Assembly (NCBI GenBank): GCA_964612925.1
Contig: CAZTFU010000012.1
Span: 1 to 50,020 of the forward strand
DNA: 50,020 nt
Direction: 5' to 3'
From: Phil1 sp964612925
GTDB taxonomy: Bacteria > Bacillota > Clostridia > Christensenellales > CAG-138
The position numbers and the translations under genes were made by a program. Shown piece by piece: positions 16,743 through 25,904 of this stretch (the stretch's first letter is position 1; each line of letters begins with the position of its first letter). A model generated the notes under the pieces. It made no database searches and was not told where the DNA came from. It worked only from the letters and a program-made list of their open reading frames with translations.

Positions 16743-19700
16743 AGATAAGTATGCTAAATCCGTCATGGAAGCTTGTAATGAAATAAGGCTTGATTATTTT
16801 CCTCAGGTTGAAGCAAGTGAATTGTTATATCATGTAATTACCTTAGAAGATATTTATTTACCGTTGTCATTGGGAGCTTCATATTATGACGATCCATTAT
16901 TTGGCTACGATTTATCCAATGTGGATCATTATGAACTCATTCGACGCATTGATGAAAAAATCGCCGCGTTGGAGGCAGAGGAAGCTCGCATAAATGCTCC
17001 TGATTATATTGACGAGAGCAAGACTTCGTTCAACCCGACAACTCAAGAGTGCATAACAACCACACCTAACGCAGGTCTTCGCCTGTTAATTGTAGCAAAG
17101 CCCGGGGGTGGAAAGACAACTTTCTGTAAGCGTTTAGTATTGGCAATGTTAAAAAAGGACGAATCCTTTTTCAAGAAATACGCTGAAGAAAACGGTTTAT
17201 TTTTTGATTCGGATGCTTTGCCGATTCTAATCAGTTGCAAGAATATAGCAGATTTGTCTGCTGATGAGTTAAGAACGATTAGTTTTCAAAAACTAATGTA
17301 CAAGCTTTGTTTACAAGGTTTTGGACTTCATTTTTCCGAGATAACCGAAGATGAGTTTATGAAGTTAATTGACCCCTATGTATCGAATAAACTCCTCATT
17401 ATTCTGGATGGATGGGACGAGATCCTTGACACGGAAAAAGAGACAGCATTTCGCGAAAACCTAAACAGCTATTTGGAGCAAAATCCCGGTGTTGATACGA
17501 CTATTACGATACGATTTGATTATGTTGCCCCGGAACTCTGTCATCCATACTCTAAAAGATATGTTATTCGCTGCTTATCTGACAATGATATTCGGGAATT
17601 CTGTAGAAAGTGGTGTGAAGTAATACTAAGCTCGGATCAGCAACGAGCAAAAAACCATTCATTAATATCGGAGCAAATACTTAATTCAAAAGATCAGCCG
17701 GTTCGATCAATGATGAGGAACCCGCTTGACCTGTCATTGTTGCTTACCATATCGAAAAACGATGGACGGTTGCCCGAGAATAAAGCTGAGCTTTTCAAAC
17801 AGTTGATAGATTTATATGTTTTTTGGAGTACAAATAAAAGTACAGGATCTCTATCGGCAAAGTCAATAAAAGTCTTTCTGTCGTATATAGCTTCTGTTTT
17901 TACAAAGAACAAGAAACTCTATTGTGATGAAGATGAATTACTGTGTTTGATTAAACAAGCAATTACTGACCTTGAATGGGCTTTCTCAGAAGATATTTCT
18001 TGCTTTGACCCACATAGTATTGTTGAAGAACTATCACACACTGGGATTCTGACAAGAGTCTATAATGGAAAAGAGTTCTCTTTTTCCGAGAGTACAATGG
18101 GAACACACCGGCAAATGCAAGAATATTTAACTGCACGTGCCATCCTTGCACAGTATTCCGATGAAGAATACAATAATATGTCACCTATTGAGATTTTTGA
18201 AGATAAGTATGAGATACCGCTGTGGCGAGAAGTCATACTCTTTATTTCCTTGATGAATAATGGACGAGTACGCCAGGATTTAATCAAAAGACTTATATCA
18301 AAAGCGGAAGAAAATCCTGACAACGACTACGTTTATACCAATCTTTTATTTGACTTAATTGTAAATGGTGCAGATATCCGACTTGCGGATAAGCACAAGA
18401 TTTATGATATTATTTTCTCAAAAAGTATTACAGACCAACAGATTGCTAACATAACAGTGTTGGTTGCCGGTAATAATAGAAACTCGGCTGATTTTATTGC
18501 ATATATTAATGCTATGTTTGCGGAAAACGTCAAAAATGGTAATAGCGAATATGGATTTGCCAAAGCAGTGATAGAAGCTTCAATAGCATTGCAACGAGGG
18601 GTATCGCCATTTGTTCATGCTGAGGCTCTTATGCAATCAGAAGAAGATGTTCACATTATTGCAGGTTCCCAAATACTCCTTGTTATGGCATGGTGTAAGC
18701 ATGTCAAGATTGCCAATGCATTTTCTCCTTATTCTGCACAATACAAAATGTCTTATGAATGGATAGAGAGATTTAAAAGCCTTGTCAATAAACAACGAGT
18801 CACAACGCATTTGTTAAGAAGTATCCGTGAGGCGGTTCTTGCTGATTTTGCATCGTTTTATGATTTTTTTAACATTACCGACATTGCTAACTCCTGTTTG
18901 CAGATTGGTGAACCGGAAAAAACCGAGGATTGTGAGATTATCCTCTCGATTGCCCCTGTTTTTGAATTGTCCATTCCGGAACATGTTGCCGTTGATTCTG
19001 ACGTAAAGAGCAAGTACTTGCGAAAACTAAACGAAGAAATTGAACATAAAGACTACGATGAAATCATTTTTTCATTTAGTATCTGCGCATCAATAGGGTG
19101 TTTTACTCTGGTTGAACGAGCGAAAAAATGGGACGAAATAGATGAAATTTATAAAAAGCTTAAAAATGGTGGCTATATCGGAAAGGCACGCTATATGCAA
19201 CTTAGCAAGAGCCGAGAGCTTTTTTTGAGAAATCAGACGCTGATTTCTTCGAATAATTATTGGGAGATTACAGAGCGAACCGGTTCTTATGTTATCTATT
19301 CAATGGGCAATGATAAAATGAAGATTACCATTCCTCCTAATGGCGTGTTAACGACGGAAGCCTGGAAATTCCTTATTAAACCGATAATTCCCGTTTCAGT
19401 CGCAACAAACAACAACATGGCGTACTTGTTACGCAGACACGAATTAGAAGAAATAGCCATGCGAGCGGATTTCAGTGATTTGATTTCGCCGGAGCAATTG
19501 CTTGAAGAGGGAATTCGAGCATTCGATGAGTTCTCCGTAATCAACTTTGCACTGTTGTTATCGGGCATATATGCCAATGAAAGAGGAAACTATTCAATTG
19601 GCAAAGAGTATCTTACTTCCATAAAAATGTCGTTACATTCAGAGAGTCAATGCTGGACGTCAGTCGTGGATTGGTGGAGTAAACTTTCACTTCAACGCAA

Positions 19701-19872
19701 CGAGTACGAAGGTCTTGTGGTTTTAACATGGCTTTTTGTTCTTGACCTTTTAGATGTTGACAGTATAAGCCATCAATCTTTGCGCATTCTGTCTATGAAG
19801 CTGCAGACGGTAAATAGCATCTCAGAAGACTTTGATTTATTTAACAAGGCAATTCTCGGTAGAATTGAATAG
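16732..19872 (+). CDS. Large NACHT-type STAND NTPase
   Basis: A 1046-residue protein with Walker A AKPGGGKTT (122-130) and Walker B LLIILDGWDE (221-230), followed by sensor and winged-helix regions typical of NACHT proteins (RNPLDLSLLLTI near 330). A long helical C-terminal half (about 500-1046) could be the recognition domain, as in bacterial NACHT defence proteins. The first 110 residues match no domain I know. The ATG overlaps the end of the preceding NACHT gene, so the two probably act together. Base composition is clearly AT-richer than the flanking chromosome. The gene ends before a hairpin-rich spacer with a terminator at 20025-20067. Confidence 0.85.
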   Translation: MISKDKYAKSVMEACNEIRLDYFPQVEASELLYHVITLEDIYLPLSLGASYYDDPLFGYDLSNVDHYELIRRIDEKIAALEAEEARINAPDYIDESKTSFNPTTQECITTTPNAGLRLLIVAKPGGGKTTFCKRLVLAMLKKDESFFKKYAEENGLFFDSDALPILISCKNIADLSADELRTISFQKLMYKLCLQGFGLHFSEITEDEFMKLIDPYVSNKLLIILDGWDEILDTEKETAFRENLNSYLEQNPGVDTTITIRFDYVAPELCHPYSKRYVIRCLSDNDIREFCRKWCEVILSSDQQRAKNHSLISEQILNSKDQPVRSMMRNPLDLSLLLTISKNDGRLPENKAELFKQLIDLYVFWSTNKSTGSLSAKSIKVFLSYIASVFTKNKKLYCDEDELLCLIKQAITDLEWAFSEDISCFDPHSIVEELSHTGILTRVYNGKEFSFSESTMGTHRQMQEYLTARAILAQYSDEEYNNMSPIEIFEDKYEIPLWREVILFISLMNNGRVRQDLIKRLISKAEENPDNDYVYTNLLFDLIVNGADIRLADKHKIYDIIFSKSITDQQIANITVLVAGNNRNSADFIAYINAMFAENVKNGNSEYGFAKAVIEASIALQRGVSPFVHAEALMQSEEDVHIIAGSQILLVMAWCKHVKIANAFSPYSAQYKMSYEWIERFKSLVNKQRVTTHLLRSIREAVLADFASFYDFFNITDIANSCLQIGEPEKTEDCEIILSIAPVFELSIPEHVAVDSDVKSKYLRKLNEEIEHKDYDEIIFSFSICASIGCFTLVERAKKWDEIDEIYKKLKNGGYIGKARYMQLSKSRELFLRNQTLISSNNYWEITERTGSYVIYSMGNDKMKITIPPNGVLTTEAWKFLIKPIIPVSVATNNNMAYLLRRHELEEIAMRADFSDLISPEQLLEEGIRAFDEFSVINFALLLSGIYANERGNYSIGKEYLTSIKMSLHSESQCWTSVVDWWSKLSLQRNEYEGLVVLTWLFVLDLLDVDSISHQSLRILSMKLQTVNSISEDFDLFNKAILGRIE

Positions 19873-19921
19873 CTCCATAAGTATAATCAAGCAGATAAAT
19901 GCGACATGGAGAACGGCATAG

Positions 19922-19959
19922 TCTCCCCGTGTTCAGAGATATCCCGAATGCGGGGGAGA
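19922..19959. repeat. Hairpin in the spacer after the NACHT pair
   Basis: TCTCCCC (19922-19928) pairs with GGGGAGA (19953-19959). It lies about 50 bases after the NACHT stop, in a 271-base spacer that otherwise shows no gene. Confidence 0.4.
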
Positions 19960-20024
19960 TATTAAACGGATAGCATGGTATGTCTCTTTATTGGTGATTG
20001 CGAAGATACACTACAGAAATAATA

Positions 20025-20067
20025 GAAAGGATCTCAGATTATTAACAGTCTGAGGCCTTTCTTTTTT
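20025..20067 (+). terminator. Intrinsic terminator between NACHT pair and ubiquitin-like operon
   Basis: GAAAGG (20025-20030) pairs with CCTTTC (20056-20061) and CTCAGA (20033-20038) with TCTGAG (20049-20054), leaving a small internal loop. T6 follows (20062-20067). It may also act as an attenuator in the leader of the next gene. Confidence 0.65.
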
Positions 20068-20143
20068 GGAGAAAATACAATCCTCTAACGTAATAATAGA
20101 TAGTTGTCGTCAGGCAATATCAAAAACGGATTGGAGGCTAAAG

Positions 20144-20881
20144 ATGTCCACTCTTCACGGAAAATGGAGCGTCGATGACGTCCGAAAAGTAATGCGAAGT
20201 CTGGATGCAAAAACCGGTATGACCGGAGCGTCACTTCCTATTTATTTCCATAAATCGTTGGGAAATGGTTCTATCCTCGGAACCTATCAACCGAGTAATG
20301 ACAATAGATGGCGCTGTTTTTCCTTCTCATTGACATATTTTGACGATGACAAATTCAAAGACTTGGCAGCCATTGATGTAATCAGACATGAATATTGCCA
20401 TTATCTTGTTGATACTTTGGGTCTTAAAGCCATTTTTGCCGACGATAACGATCACGGCATTGCATGGAAAACCGTCTGCGGGCTTTTGAATGCCGATCAG
20501 TATGGTACATACCGTGCTTGGTATTTTCGACTGGCAACAGAGGATACTTTCCACGATGCATTCACGGCTAAAGATATTTCGCCTATCAACATCACGGAGC
20601 AGATTGATCGGTGGGGGATGCAGCTCCCTTCGATTACGATGCGTAAATACATGGAGAAGGAACTCGTCAAGAAATATACGAAAGTGCGAGTTTTCGCCGT
20701 GAATGACCGTATTGTTCACAATGAATTTGGATATGGGGTGGTGTTGGACACAATGCCCATGGCAAACAAGCAACTGCTCTATGTCAAATTTGACGATTGC
20801 GAACCGCGCATTGTCCAGAACCGTCGGGTCTATAAAATTATCAATGGTCAAGTTAAAAAGCCTACTGCCAAAGTGCGGTAA
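20144..20881 (+). CDS. SprT-like zinc metalloprotease
   Basis: A 245-residue protein with the zinc-protease motif HEYCHYLVD (HExxH at residues 82-86) in the context IDVIRHEYCHYL, as in the SprT/Spartan family, whose eukaryotic member digests proteins crosslinked to DNA. The C-terminal 60 residues are strand-rich (VLDTM, LLYVKFDD) and look like a small beta-barrel. I chose the ATG at 20144 because GGAGG sits six bases upstream; an upstream extension to 20066 lacks a site. It heads the ubiquitin-like operon, and a decayed second copy follows. Substrate is unknown; a role in trimming tagged proteins is only an inference. Confidence 0.8.
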   Translation: MSTLHGKWSVDDVRKVMRSLDAKTGMTGASLPIYFHKSLGNGSILGTYQPSNDNRWRCFSFSLTYFDDDKFKDLAAIDVIRHEYCHYLVDTLGLKAIFADDNDHGIAWKTVCGLLNADQYGTYRAWYFRLATEDTFHDAFTAKDISPINITEQIDRWGMQLPSITMRKYMEKELVKKYTKVRVFAVNDRIVHNEFGYGVVLDTMPMANKQLLYVKFDDCEPRIVQNRRVYKIINGQVKKPTAKVR

Positions 20882-20975
20882 GCAAAAGTCATAAGGCTCT
20901 TTGAGATCCTCTTTTTGGAAAAATCAGTCGGACTGCGTAATAAGGGATAAAGACAACACGAAAGGAGCCTTGCAA

Positions 20976-21440
20976 ATGTCTACTATGACGAAGAACCGGC
21001 CCGAGGACAAGATTCGCTCCATTATCCGCAAATTGTATGGGAAAACCGGACTCAACGGAGCGGCGTTGCCCATTGCTTTCAACAGTTATGGGTGGTTCCT
21101 TACCGAAGCAATTGCAGCATACAACGCTGATGATGTAGCTGAATTCGATGTGCTCGCCTTTCTGAATAAATGACATCAAGCTCCGGTCGATTCTGAGACC
21201 GCATCGAAGGCTCTCACCCGTATCAAAGATCGAAACCCTTCTGCCTGCTATGAAATCGGCGATGAGATTCTCCATTCCTAGAGAGGATTTGTTATCGTTG
21301 AGGATACCATCCCTCGCGACTACTGGGCGCAGAAAATCTATGTCCGTTTTGAGGATCGGAGCGATGGCGTGTTTGACACCAAGGACATCTGCAAGATCGT
21401 CGATGGCGTTGCTATTCCTTATGAGACTAAGCGGCGATGA
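20976..21440 (+). pseudogene. Decayed second copy of the SprT-like gene
   Basis: The first residues (from ATG 20976, AAGGAG upstream) match the start of the SprT-like gene (KTGLNGAALPIAF versus KTGMTGASLPIYF). The end matches its C-terminus (IYVRFEDRSDGVFDTKDICK versus LLYVKFDD...YKI). The whole middle, including HExxH, is missing. In-frame stops lie at 21171-21173 (TGA) and about 21280 (TAG). It is therefore a deleted duplicate. The leading piece of 65 codons could still be translated. Confidence 0.75.
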
Positions 21441-21585
21441 ACGTCCCCTGTGGTCGAGAAAAACTGTGAAGAATCTTTTGTAATCACGGGAGCCCTAAAA
21501 GTGGATATTTCAAAAATCAATGCGTATATAGGGACATGGTCCGCAAAACCGGTCAATAAAGTACAAAGCGAAAGGATGTAAGAAA

Positions 21586-22212
21586 ATGGACAAGTACGAA
21601 TTTAAGGCGATCAATCTTATCGCGGAAACATTTGAGAAGCGCGACATCAAATTTAATGTCGTGAACCATCGTGGATGTGAGCAACTTTGGGCAGGCTTCC
21701 CCGTCAAATGTGGACCTAATGTGATAGTGCGCTTTATCAGCCGCGACAATGACAATGATGTTGCAGCTCGCATATTTGGCTTGATTTCCGACATTCCAAA
21801 AGAGAAGAGAGCTCGTGTTATGGAAGCCTGCAATGTGCTCAATCACAAGATCCGTCACATGAAATTCTACATTAATACCGACGGCGACGTCAATGTTGAG
21901 TATGATTTCCCTGTACACAGCCCCGATGACGGCATCGGTGAGATGGCTTCCGAGATTTTCTTCCGCATGATGCATATTCTCAATTCTGAATATGACATCT
22001 TTATGAAGGCGCTCTACTCTGATGAGGAACTCGACATTCAGGAACACATCGTCCATGCCGAACTGATGCAAAAGATTCAGGAACTGTGTAATAAGGTGGA
22101 GGCCAGGATGGCCGCCATGAAAGACGCCGCCGACGATGAGGAAAATGATGACCTCGATCTCGACCTTGATATTGAGACGGAATATTCTCCCGACGATGAT
22201 GTCACCTGTTAA
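21586..22212 (+). CDS. YbjN-like protein with acidic tail
   Basis: A 208-residue protein. Residues about 1-140 fit the YbjN/type III chaperone-like fold: VRFISRDNDNDVAARIFGL, IPKEKRARVMEACNVLNHKI and MKFYINTDGDVNVEYDFPV follow the family's strand-helix-strand order. These proteins usually bind other proteins. A helical segment (about 150-180) and a strongly acidic tail (DDLDLDLDIETE) follow. The ribosome site AAAGGATG lies seven bases before ATG. As the gene before the ubiquitin-like protein, it may be an adaptor or chaperone for tagged substrates. Confidence 0.65.
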   Translation: MDKYEFKAINLIAETFEKRDIKFNVVNHRGCEQLWAGFPVKCGPNVIVRFISRDNDNDVAARIFGLISDIPKEKRARVMEACNVLNHKIRHMKFYINTDGDVNVEYDFPVHSPDDGIGEMASEIFFRMMHILNSEYDIFMKALYSDEELDIQEHIVHAELMQKIQELCNKVEARMAAMKDAADDEENDDLDLDLDIETEYSPDDDVTC

Positions 22213-22331
22213 GGTCAAAATCTCATCCCGCCTGAATGAGAGTCGGATGGCAACCGACCGAAACTACAGCAGCTATGACCGCCGCTGTAGTCGTGGGAAG
22301 CCACAAATACTTAACAAAGGAGCTAAATTCC

Positions 22332-22631
22332 ATGACGAACTATCCTATTGACAGCGCTCTTGCCGCAGCCGAAGGCACCCTTGAGATTGACCTTCTCAAC
22401 AAGGTGACCGGCACAACTTATCCCAAGGTGGCCGTTTATGGCACAAACACCCTGAAGCAATTGATTGATGAATATTGCGAGGACATAGGTGTCAATCCGC
22501 ATGACAGCAAGATTCTTTTCGAAAACAAACGCACGGGATCAAGTACAAGTGATGCCAACGAAACCATTGATGGTCTTGGCCTTCAAGAAGGTGACGTGTT
22601 GGCCATTAGTGACAACGCCGGCGTAGCGTAA
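22332..22631 (+). CDS. Ubiquitin-like beta-grasp protein (Ubl)
   Basis: A 99-residue protein predicted to have the ubiquitin fold. It has two N-terminal strands around VTGTTYPKVAVYG, a helix NTLKQLIDEYCEDIG (39-53), DSKILFENKR as strands 3-4, and GLQEGDVLAISD as the last strand, matching ubiquitin segment for segment. Unlike ubiquitin it does not end in Gly-Gly but in NAGVA, so either the JAMM protease trims two residues to expose Gly97, or the tail works differently. AAAGGAG precedes ATG 22332 by 9 bases. The gene two kilobases before E2, E1 and JAMM genes and its paralogue at 28683 support a role as protein tag. Confidence 0.8.
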   Translation: MTNYPIDSALAAAEGTLEIDLLNKVTGTTYPKVAVYGTNTLKQLIDEYCEDIGVNPHDSKILFENKRTGSSTSDANETIDGLGLQEGDVLAISDNAGVA

Positions 22632-22650
22632 ACGAAAGGGGCTGACAGGT

Positions 22651-23076
22651 TTGGAAACCATATGCACTCTTGTTGGCTTGGGCTTAGCTGTTTTGGGGAT
22701 TATCATTGCGTGTACAACCGGACGGAGGCGCACCAAAAGCTCCGCCAACAATCCTACGCCCCTTCCGCCCCGAATCGGCACAGACGCATATTTACCAACA
22801 GTCAGTCCAATGCAAGCCGAGCCAAACAACACATCGCCCGCAAAGCCATTGCCGCATCGACGTTCTTCCGTGTCGGCAACAGCCAATGCAAACCGAAGAA
22901 CGGTCGGAAGCGGCTATGGCCCTCGTGGAATAAAACCCTCTCAGTTTCCGTGTTGCCCGTTCGACAAGCAAAGAAATGTGCTCGGAGAACGGCAGGTGAT
23001 CTTCTGGGACAGCGGGGCAAATTGTTACCGCTGTTCCATGGGACACCGATTTAAGAGCAATGGAAAACCATTTTGA
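22651..23076 (+). CDS. Membrane-anchored zinc-ribbon protein
   Basis: A 141-residue protein starting at TTG 22651 (AAAGGGG nine bases upstream). One membrane helix lies at residues 4-21 (ICTLVGLGLAVLGIIIAC). A Pro/Ser/Asn-rich linker follows (about 25-95) and then a C-terminal ribbon with CCPFDKQRNV and CYRCSMGHRF (two Cys pairs and a His). It sits between Ubl and E1. No E3 gene with a RING or HECT domain is visible in the run, and a membrane-bound zinc ribbon at this place could help choose substrates, but nothing in the sequence shows that directly. Confidence 0.65.
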   Translation: METICTLVGLGLAVLGIIIACTTGRRRTKSSANNPTPLPPRIGTDAYLPTVSPMQAEPNNTSPAKPLPHRRSSVSATANANRRTVGSGYGPRGIKPSQFPCCPFDKQRNVLGERQVIFWDSGANCYRCSMGHRFKSNGKPF

Positions 23077-23103
23077 CAGTACGAATTGAAAGGATGGTGT
23101 AGT

Positions 23104-24375
23104 ATGTCCAATGTTATTTACAATGCACTAAAACTCTCGGAATATCGGCCGCTGTTCCATGCGCTTCGCGTGCTGATTATCGGCACGGGAGCCGTCGGTA
23201 GTTATCTCATGGAATTTTTCGCAAAAATGGGTCTTTCTCCCGATGCAGTGGATTTTGATACCTTTACACTCGAGAATGCCGCAAAGCACAGTTGCCTTGT
23301 TCACACGCCTGAGGATGTCGGTCGAAACAAAGCAGAATGTACATCAGACCGAGTGCAGCCGCTGTTGGATGATGATTGCTCATCTAACGGAATCGACGGT
23401 GATCTCTGCAATCTCGGCCCTGAAGCATTCTCTGACTATGACTATGTGGTCGCTGCTGTTGACAATTTTGACGCCAAGGTGCTTCTGAATGAACTGATTC
23501 GTCAGCTTCCCGAAGATCACAGACCCATCGTAATCATGGACGGAACTCACGATGAGATGGCTCAGAGCGTTATCCTTGACAATACCGAGTTCTGCCTCCG
23601 CTGTTTGATCTCCGAGGACTGGATGAAAGACAGCAGCATCAGAACATCCTGCACAGGACCGCAGGTCAGGCAGATTAACGGTGTCAATGAAATCGCCCGC
23701 ACATCAAACCTTGCCGGTTCCATGGCTGCTCATCTCAGTGCTGAACAGTTGAGGGCCAGTGTCGTTGGGAACGATGGTGTGATGAATCGCAGGTTGACCT
23801 ACACCGCATACCCGCATCTGGAACTGAGTTCTTCTCATCCTATGCGGAAGCGTAACTGTCCCGGCTGTGCAATCCATCCGCCTGCAAAGATCGAATGGCT
23901 TCACGGCAGTGTCATGGAAGTCACTCTGAAAGAGGCAATAGCACAGATTTCAGCCATTCTCGGTACGACAGAATTTGAGTTGTCTGTTCATCGCCTGAAC
24001 TACAGAAAGGTCGTTCATGCGGGTTTTATCGTAGATGATGTCTGCCATTCATGTGGTACTCCCATCAAGGTAATGAAGCATGAGGGCCGTGTTTTTCTTG
24101 ACGATCTTCTGTGCGAGGAATGCAGTGCTCAGGGAAAACACGCTCATTATAGCGCGGACTTCTCTCATGGCACAATTTTGCACGCCTTTGACCCCAACTG
24201 CAACGAAGAAGTCCAAGCAATGACACTCTACGACTTGGGCTATCCTCTCGGGGCACATATCGAGGTGGTTCAGCGAAACGGAGCTTTTGATTTCTTAGAC
24301 GCTGAAAAGATTACCAGGACGACCTTTGCTTTCGATGAGGATCATCTGAAAATGCAAGAAATCCATAAGCTCTAA
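23104..24375 (+). CDS. E1-like ubiquitin-activating enzyme (ThiF/MoeB superfamily)
   Basis: A 423-residue adenylating enzyme that should activate the Ubl C-terminus with ATP. Visible elements: nucleotide loop GTGAVG (27-32), basic motif DVGRNKAE (71-78), acidic AAVDNFDAK (117-125), zinc tetrad CLRC (164-167) with CPGC (252-255) as in ThiF/MoeB, and the candidate thiol Cys183 in RTSCTG, at the place of the ThiF sulfur-carrier cysteine. An extra C-terminal part (about 260-423) holds another CHSCG/CEEC ribbon and a TLYDLGYPLGAHIEVV stretch resembling a small beta-grasp domain that could recruit E2. The start at 23104 has AAAGGATG seven bases upstream. It lies 13 bases before the E2 gene. Confidence 0.88.
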   Translation: MSNVIYNALKLSEYRPLFHALRVLIIGTGAVGSYLMEFFAKMGLSPDAVDFDTFTLENAAKHSCLVHTPEDVGRNKAECTSDRVQPLLDDDCSSNGIDGDLCNLGPEAFSDYDYVVAAVDNFDAKVLLNELIRQLPEDHRPIVIMDGTHDEMAQSVILDNTEFCLRCLISEDWMKDSSIRTSCTGPQVRQINGVNEIARTSNLAGSMAAHLSAEQLRASVVGNDGVMNRRLTYTAYPHLELSSSHPMRKRNCPGCAIHPPAKIEWLHGSVMEVTLKEAIAQISAILGTTEFELSVHRLNYRKVVHAGFIVDDVCHSCGTPIKVMKHEGRVFLDDLLCEECSAQGKHAHYSADFSHGTILHAFDPNCNEEVQAMTLYDLGYPLGAHIEVVQRNGAFDFLDAEKITRTTFAFDEDHLKMQEIHKL

Positions 24376-24388
24376 AAGGAGGTTCAAT

Positions 24389-25018
24389 ATGAGTTACACA
24401 ACCAACTATACCGATGCGTGCGGTCACACCAGAGAAGTTTCCATTACCAAAGAAGACTCTGCCGAAGCGCTGAAGAACGATTATCGGGAAATCGTTCGTA
24501 AATACAATCCTAAGTATGTGACGATCCAAAGGGTTCAGGCGAAAGTCGGGGAGGCAATGCACCTTAAAGTTACCGTCAAAGCCCCTTCGCACTATCTTAC
24601 CTCAGGCGATGACTCTACGCCGAAGGCATGCGAGTCTATGACGGCGAATATCATCGCTTACCCCGGATATCCATTGAAGGCTGTTTCAGCCTCATACGCT
24701 TCGGACCATTACCTTGCAAGCCCGAACGTTTTTCGGAGTGGGAATGCCTGCATTGACACTTGGATTCCCTTTACGAGCTCTTTGACTACGGTTGTGGACA
24801 AGCTTGCGCGGGATATGATTCACGATCCCGCTGTCACTCGATACGAAAGCATGGCAAACAGCGGCATGGCGCAGTGGCATAAGGACGGTGTTGCCAACGG
24901 GCGTTTCCCCACGATTCATCCCAAACTGCTCTATGCACCCGAGACGACAGCTCTTCCTCCACGCAGAGTGGCAAGCAAGCCGGTTTCTGCGCCATCCCTG
25001 CCCGCCAGACGTCACTGA
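24389..25018 (+). CDS. E2-like ubiquitin-conjugating enzyme
   Basis: A 209-residue protein with the core order of E2 enzymes. The strand YPLKAVSASYAS (94-105) leads to SPNVFRSGNACIDTW (111-125), equivalent to the eukaryotic HPN...G..CL motif, with Cys121 as predicted catalytic residue and His of HPN replaced by Ser. The following PFTSSLTTVVDKLARDMIHDP (127-147) matches the E2 helix after the active site. A Pro/Arg/Ser-rich tail (190-209) is extra. It has a strong ribosome site (AAAAGGAGG) and lies between E1 and JAMM genes. The combination makes an acting thioester cascade likely. Confidence 0.85.
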   Translation: MSYTTNYTDACGHTREVSITKEDSAEALKNDYREIVRKYNPKYVTIQRVQAKVGEAMHLKVTVKAPSHYLTSGDDSTPKACESMTANIIAYPGYPLKAVSASYASDHYLASPNVFRSGNACIDTWIPFTSSLTTVVDKLARDMIHDPAVTRYESMANSGMAQWHKDGVANGRFPTIHPKLLYAPETTALPPRRVASKPVSAPSLPARRH

Positions 25019-25034
25019 GAGGAGGTGAGTCATT

Positions 25035-25898
25035 ATGACCGAATATACCCCTATGCCCGCCAGACGTCCTCCGCAGTCCAAAACATACCCTATTTGCAGT
25101 CTTAAAAAGGCAATGGATATTATCAAAAGCAAGTGCGGTAATGTTTATGTCAAGGAAAGGCACGGCAAGGGCCGCAACAAAGTCATTATTCTTCCCGAAC
25201 CAGAACAGGAACTCAATGCGATTATCTCATATGGTAGAAGATCCCCCATGAACGCCTATGAGCAGAAATTCATGGGAATGGGACATTTCCTGATTGACGA
25301 TGATGGCAATATCATTACGATTATCAGCCATATCATCGAAATTCAGACCATGAATCGCAATCCGATCGGTGCATCAAACCTCGGTCCCAACGGCGAAGCC
25401 AACCACGGCCTTGATTTTCTTGAGTATCATCGCAACGAATTCCTGAGGAATGAGGCGAAGTTCAACACAGATGCGTTTGGCTGTCAGGTTGACCCTTTTC
25501 TCGAACTTTGCGGTCCTTCTGAGTTTGTCCTTGAAGGACACACGCATCCCGATCTTGGTGTATTTTACAGTGGAACCGACAAGGTGAGCGGCGCTGCCCG
25601 TGCAGCCTCCTCACCCGTATGCATTTTTGTATGTGATCCGATTCGAATGAAGATGCTTGGTAGCATCGGAAAGGATTTTGCCGAAGCTGAGATTATTGTT
25701 TATTCGCATGGGACAGCTCCTCGGGAAGATTTCAGTATAGATAAGCGGCTAATCCCCCCGACTGATGAAATCGTGAGACTCGCCGGTCAGTGTCTTCACA
25801 CACGCGGATATTTCGGAAATATCAGACTCCGCACACGTATTGATGGTAGAGGATGCTTGAAAATCAAGTTGGTAATCCCCAATGGCAGAAGGGAGTGA
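25035..25898 (+). CDS. JAMM/MPN-domain metalloprotease (deubiquitinase-like)
   Basis: A 287-residue protein with a JAMM zinc-isopeptidase motif: GHTHPDLGVFYSGTD places His169, His171, Ser179 and Asp182 in the HxH-x7-SxxD pattern, with an upstream glutamate candidate at about 102 (HIIEI). Such enzymes remove ubiquitin-like proteins from targets or trim their C-termini before activation. The N-terminal 75 residues and C-terminal 65 residues have no match that I know. GGAGGTGAG precedes the ATG, and the stop is six bases before the transglutaminase-like gene. Confidence 0.88.
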   Translation: MTEYTPMPARRPPQSKTYPICSLKKAMDIIKSKCGNVYVKERHGKGRNKVIILPEPEQELNAIISYGRRSPMNAYEQKFMGMGHFLIDDDGNIITIISHIIEIQTMNRNPIGASNLGPNGEANHGLDFLEYHRNEFLRNEAKFNTDAFGCQVDPFLELCGPSEFVLEGHTHPDLGVFYSGTDKVSGAARAASSPVCIFVCDPIRMKMLGSIGKDFAEAEIIVYSHGTAPREDFSIDKRLIPPTDEIVRLAGQCLHTRGYFGNIRLRTRIDGRGCLKIKLVIPNGRRE

Positions 25899-25904
25899 CC
25901 TCCA

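Noticed and set aside
22332..25898. CBASS locus, because E1/E2 and JAMM proteins occur there
   Set aside because: No CD-NTase (cyclase) or typical CBASS effector is present, and a true Ubl gene is.
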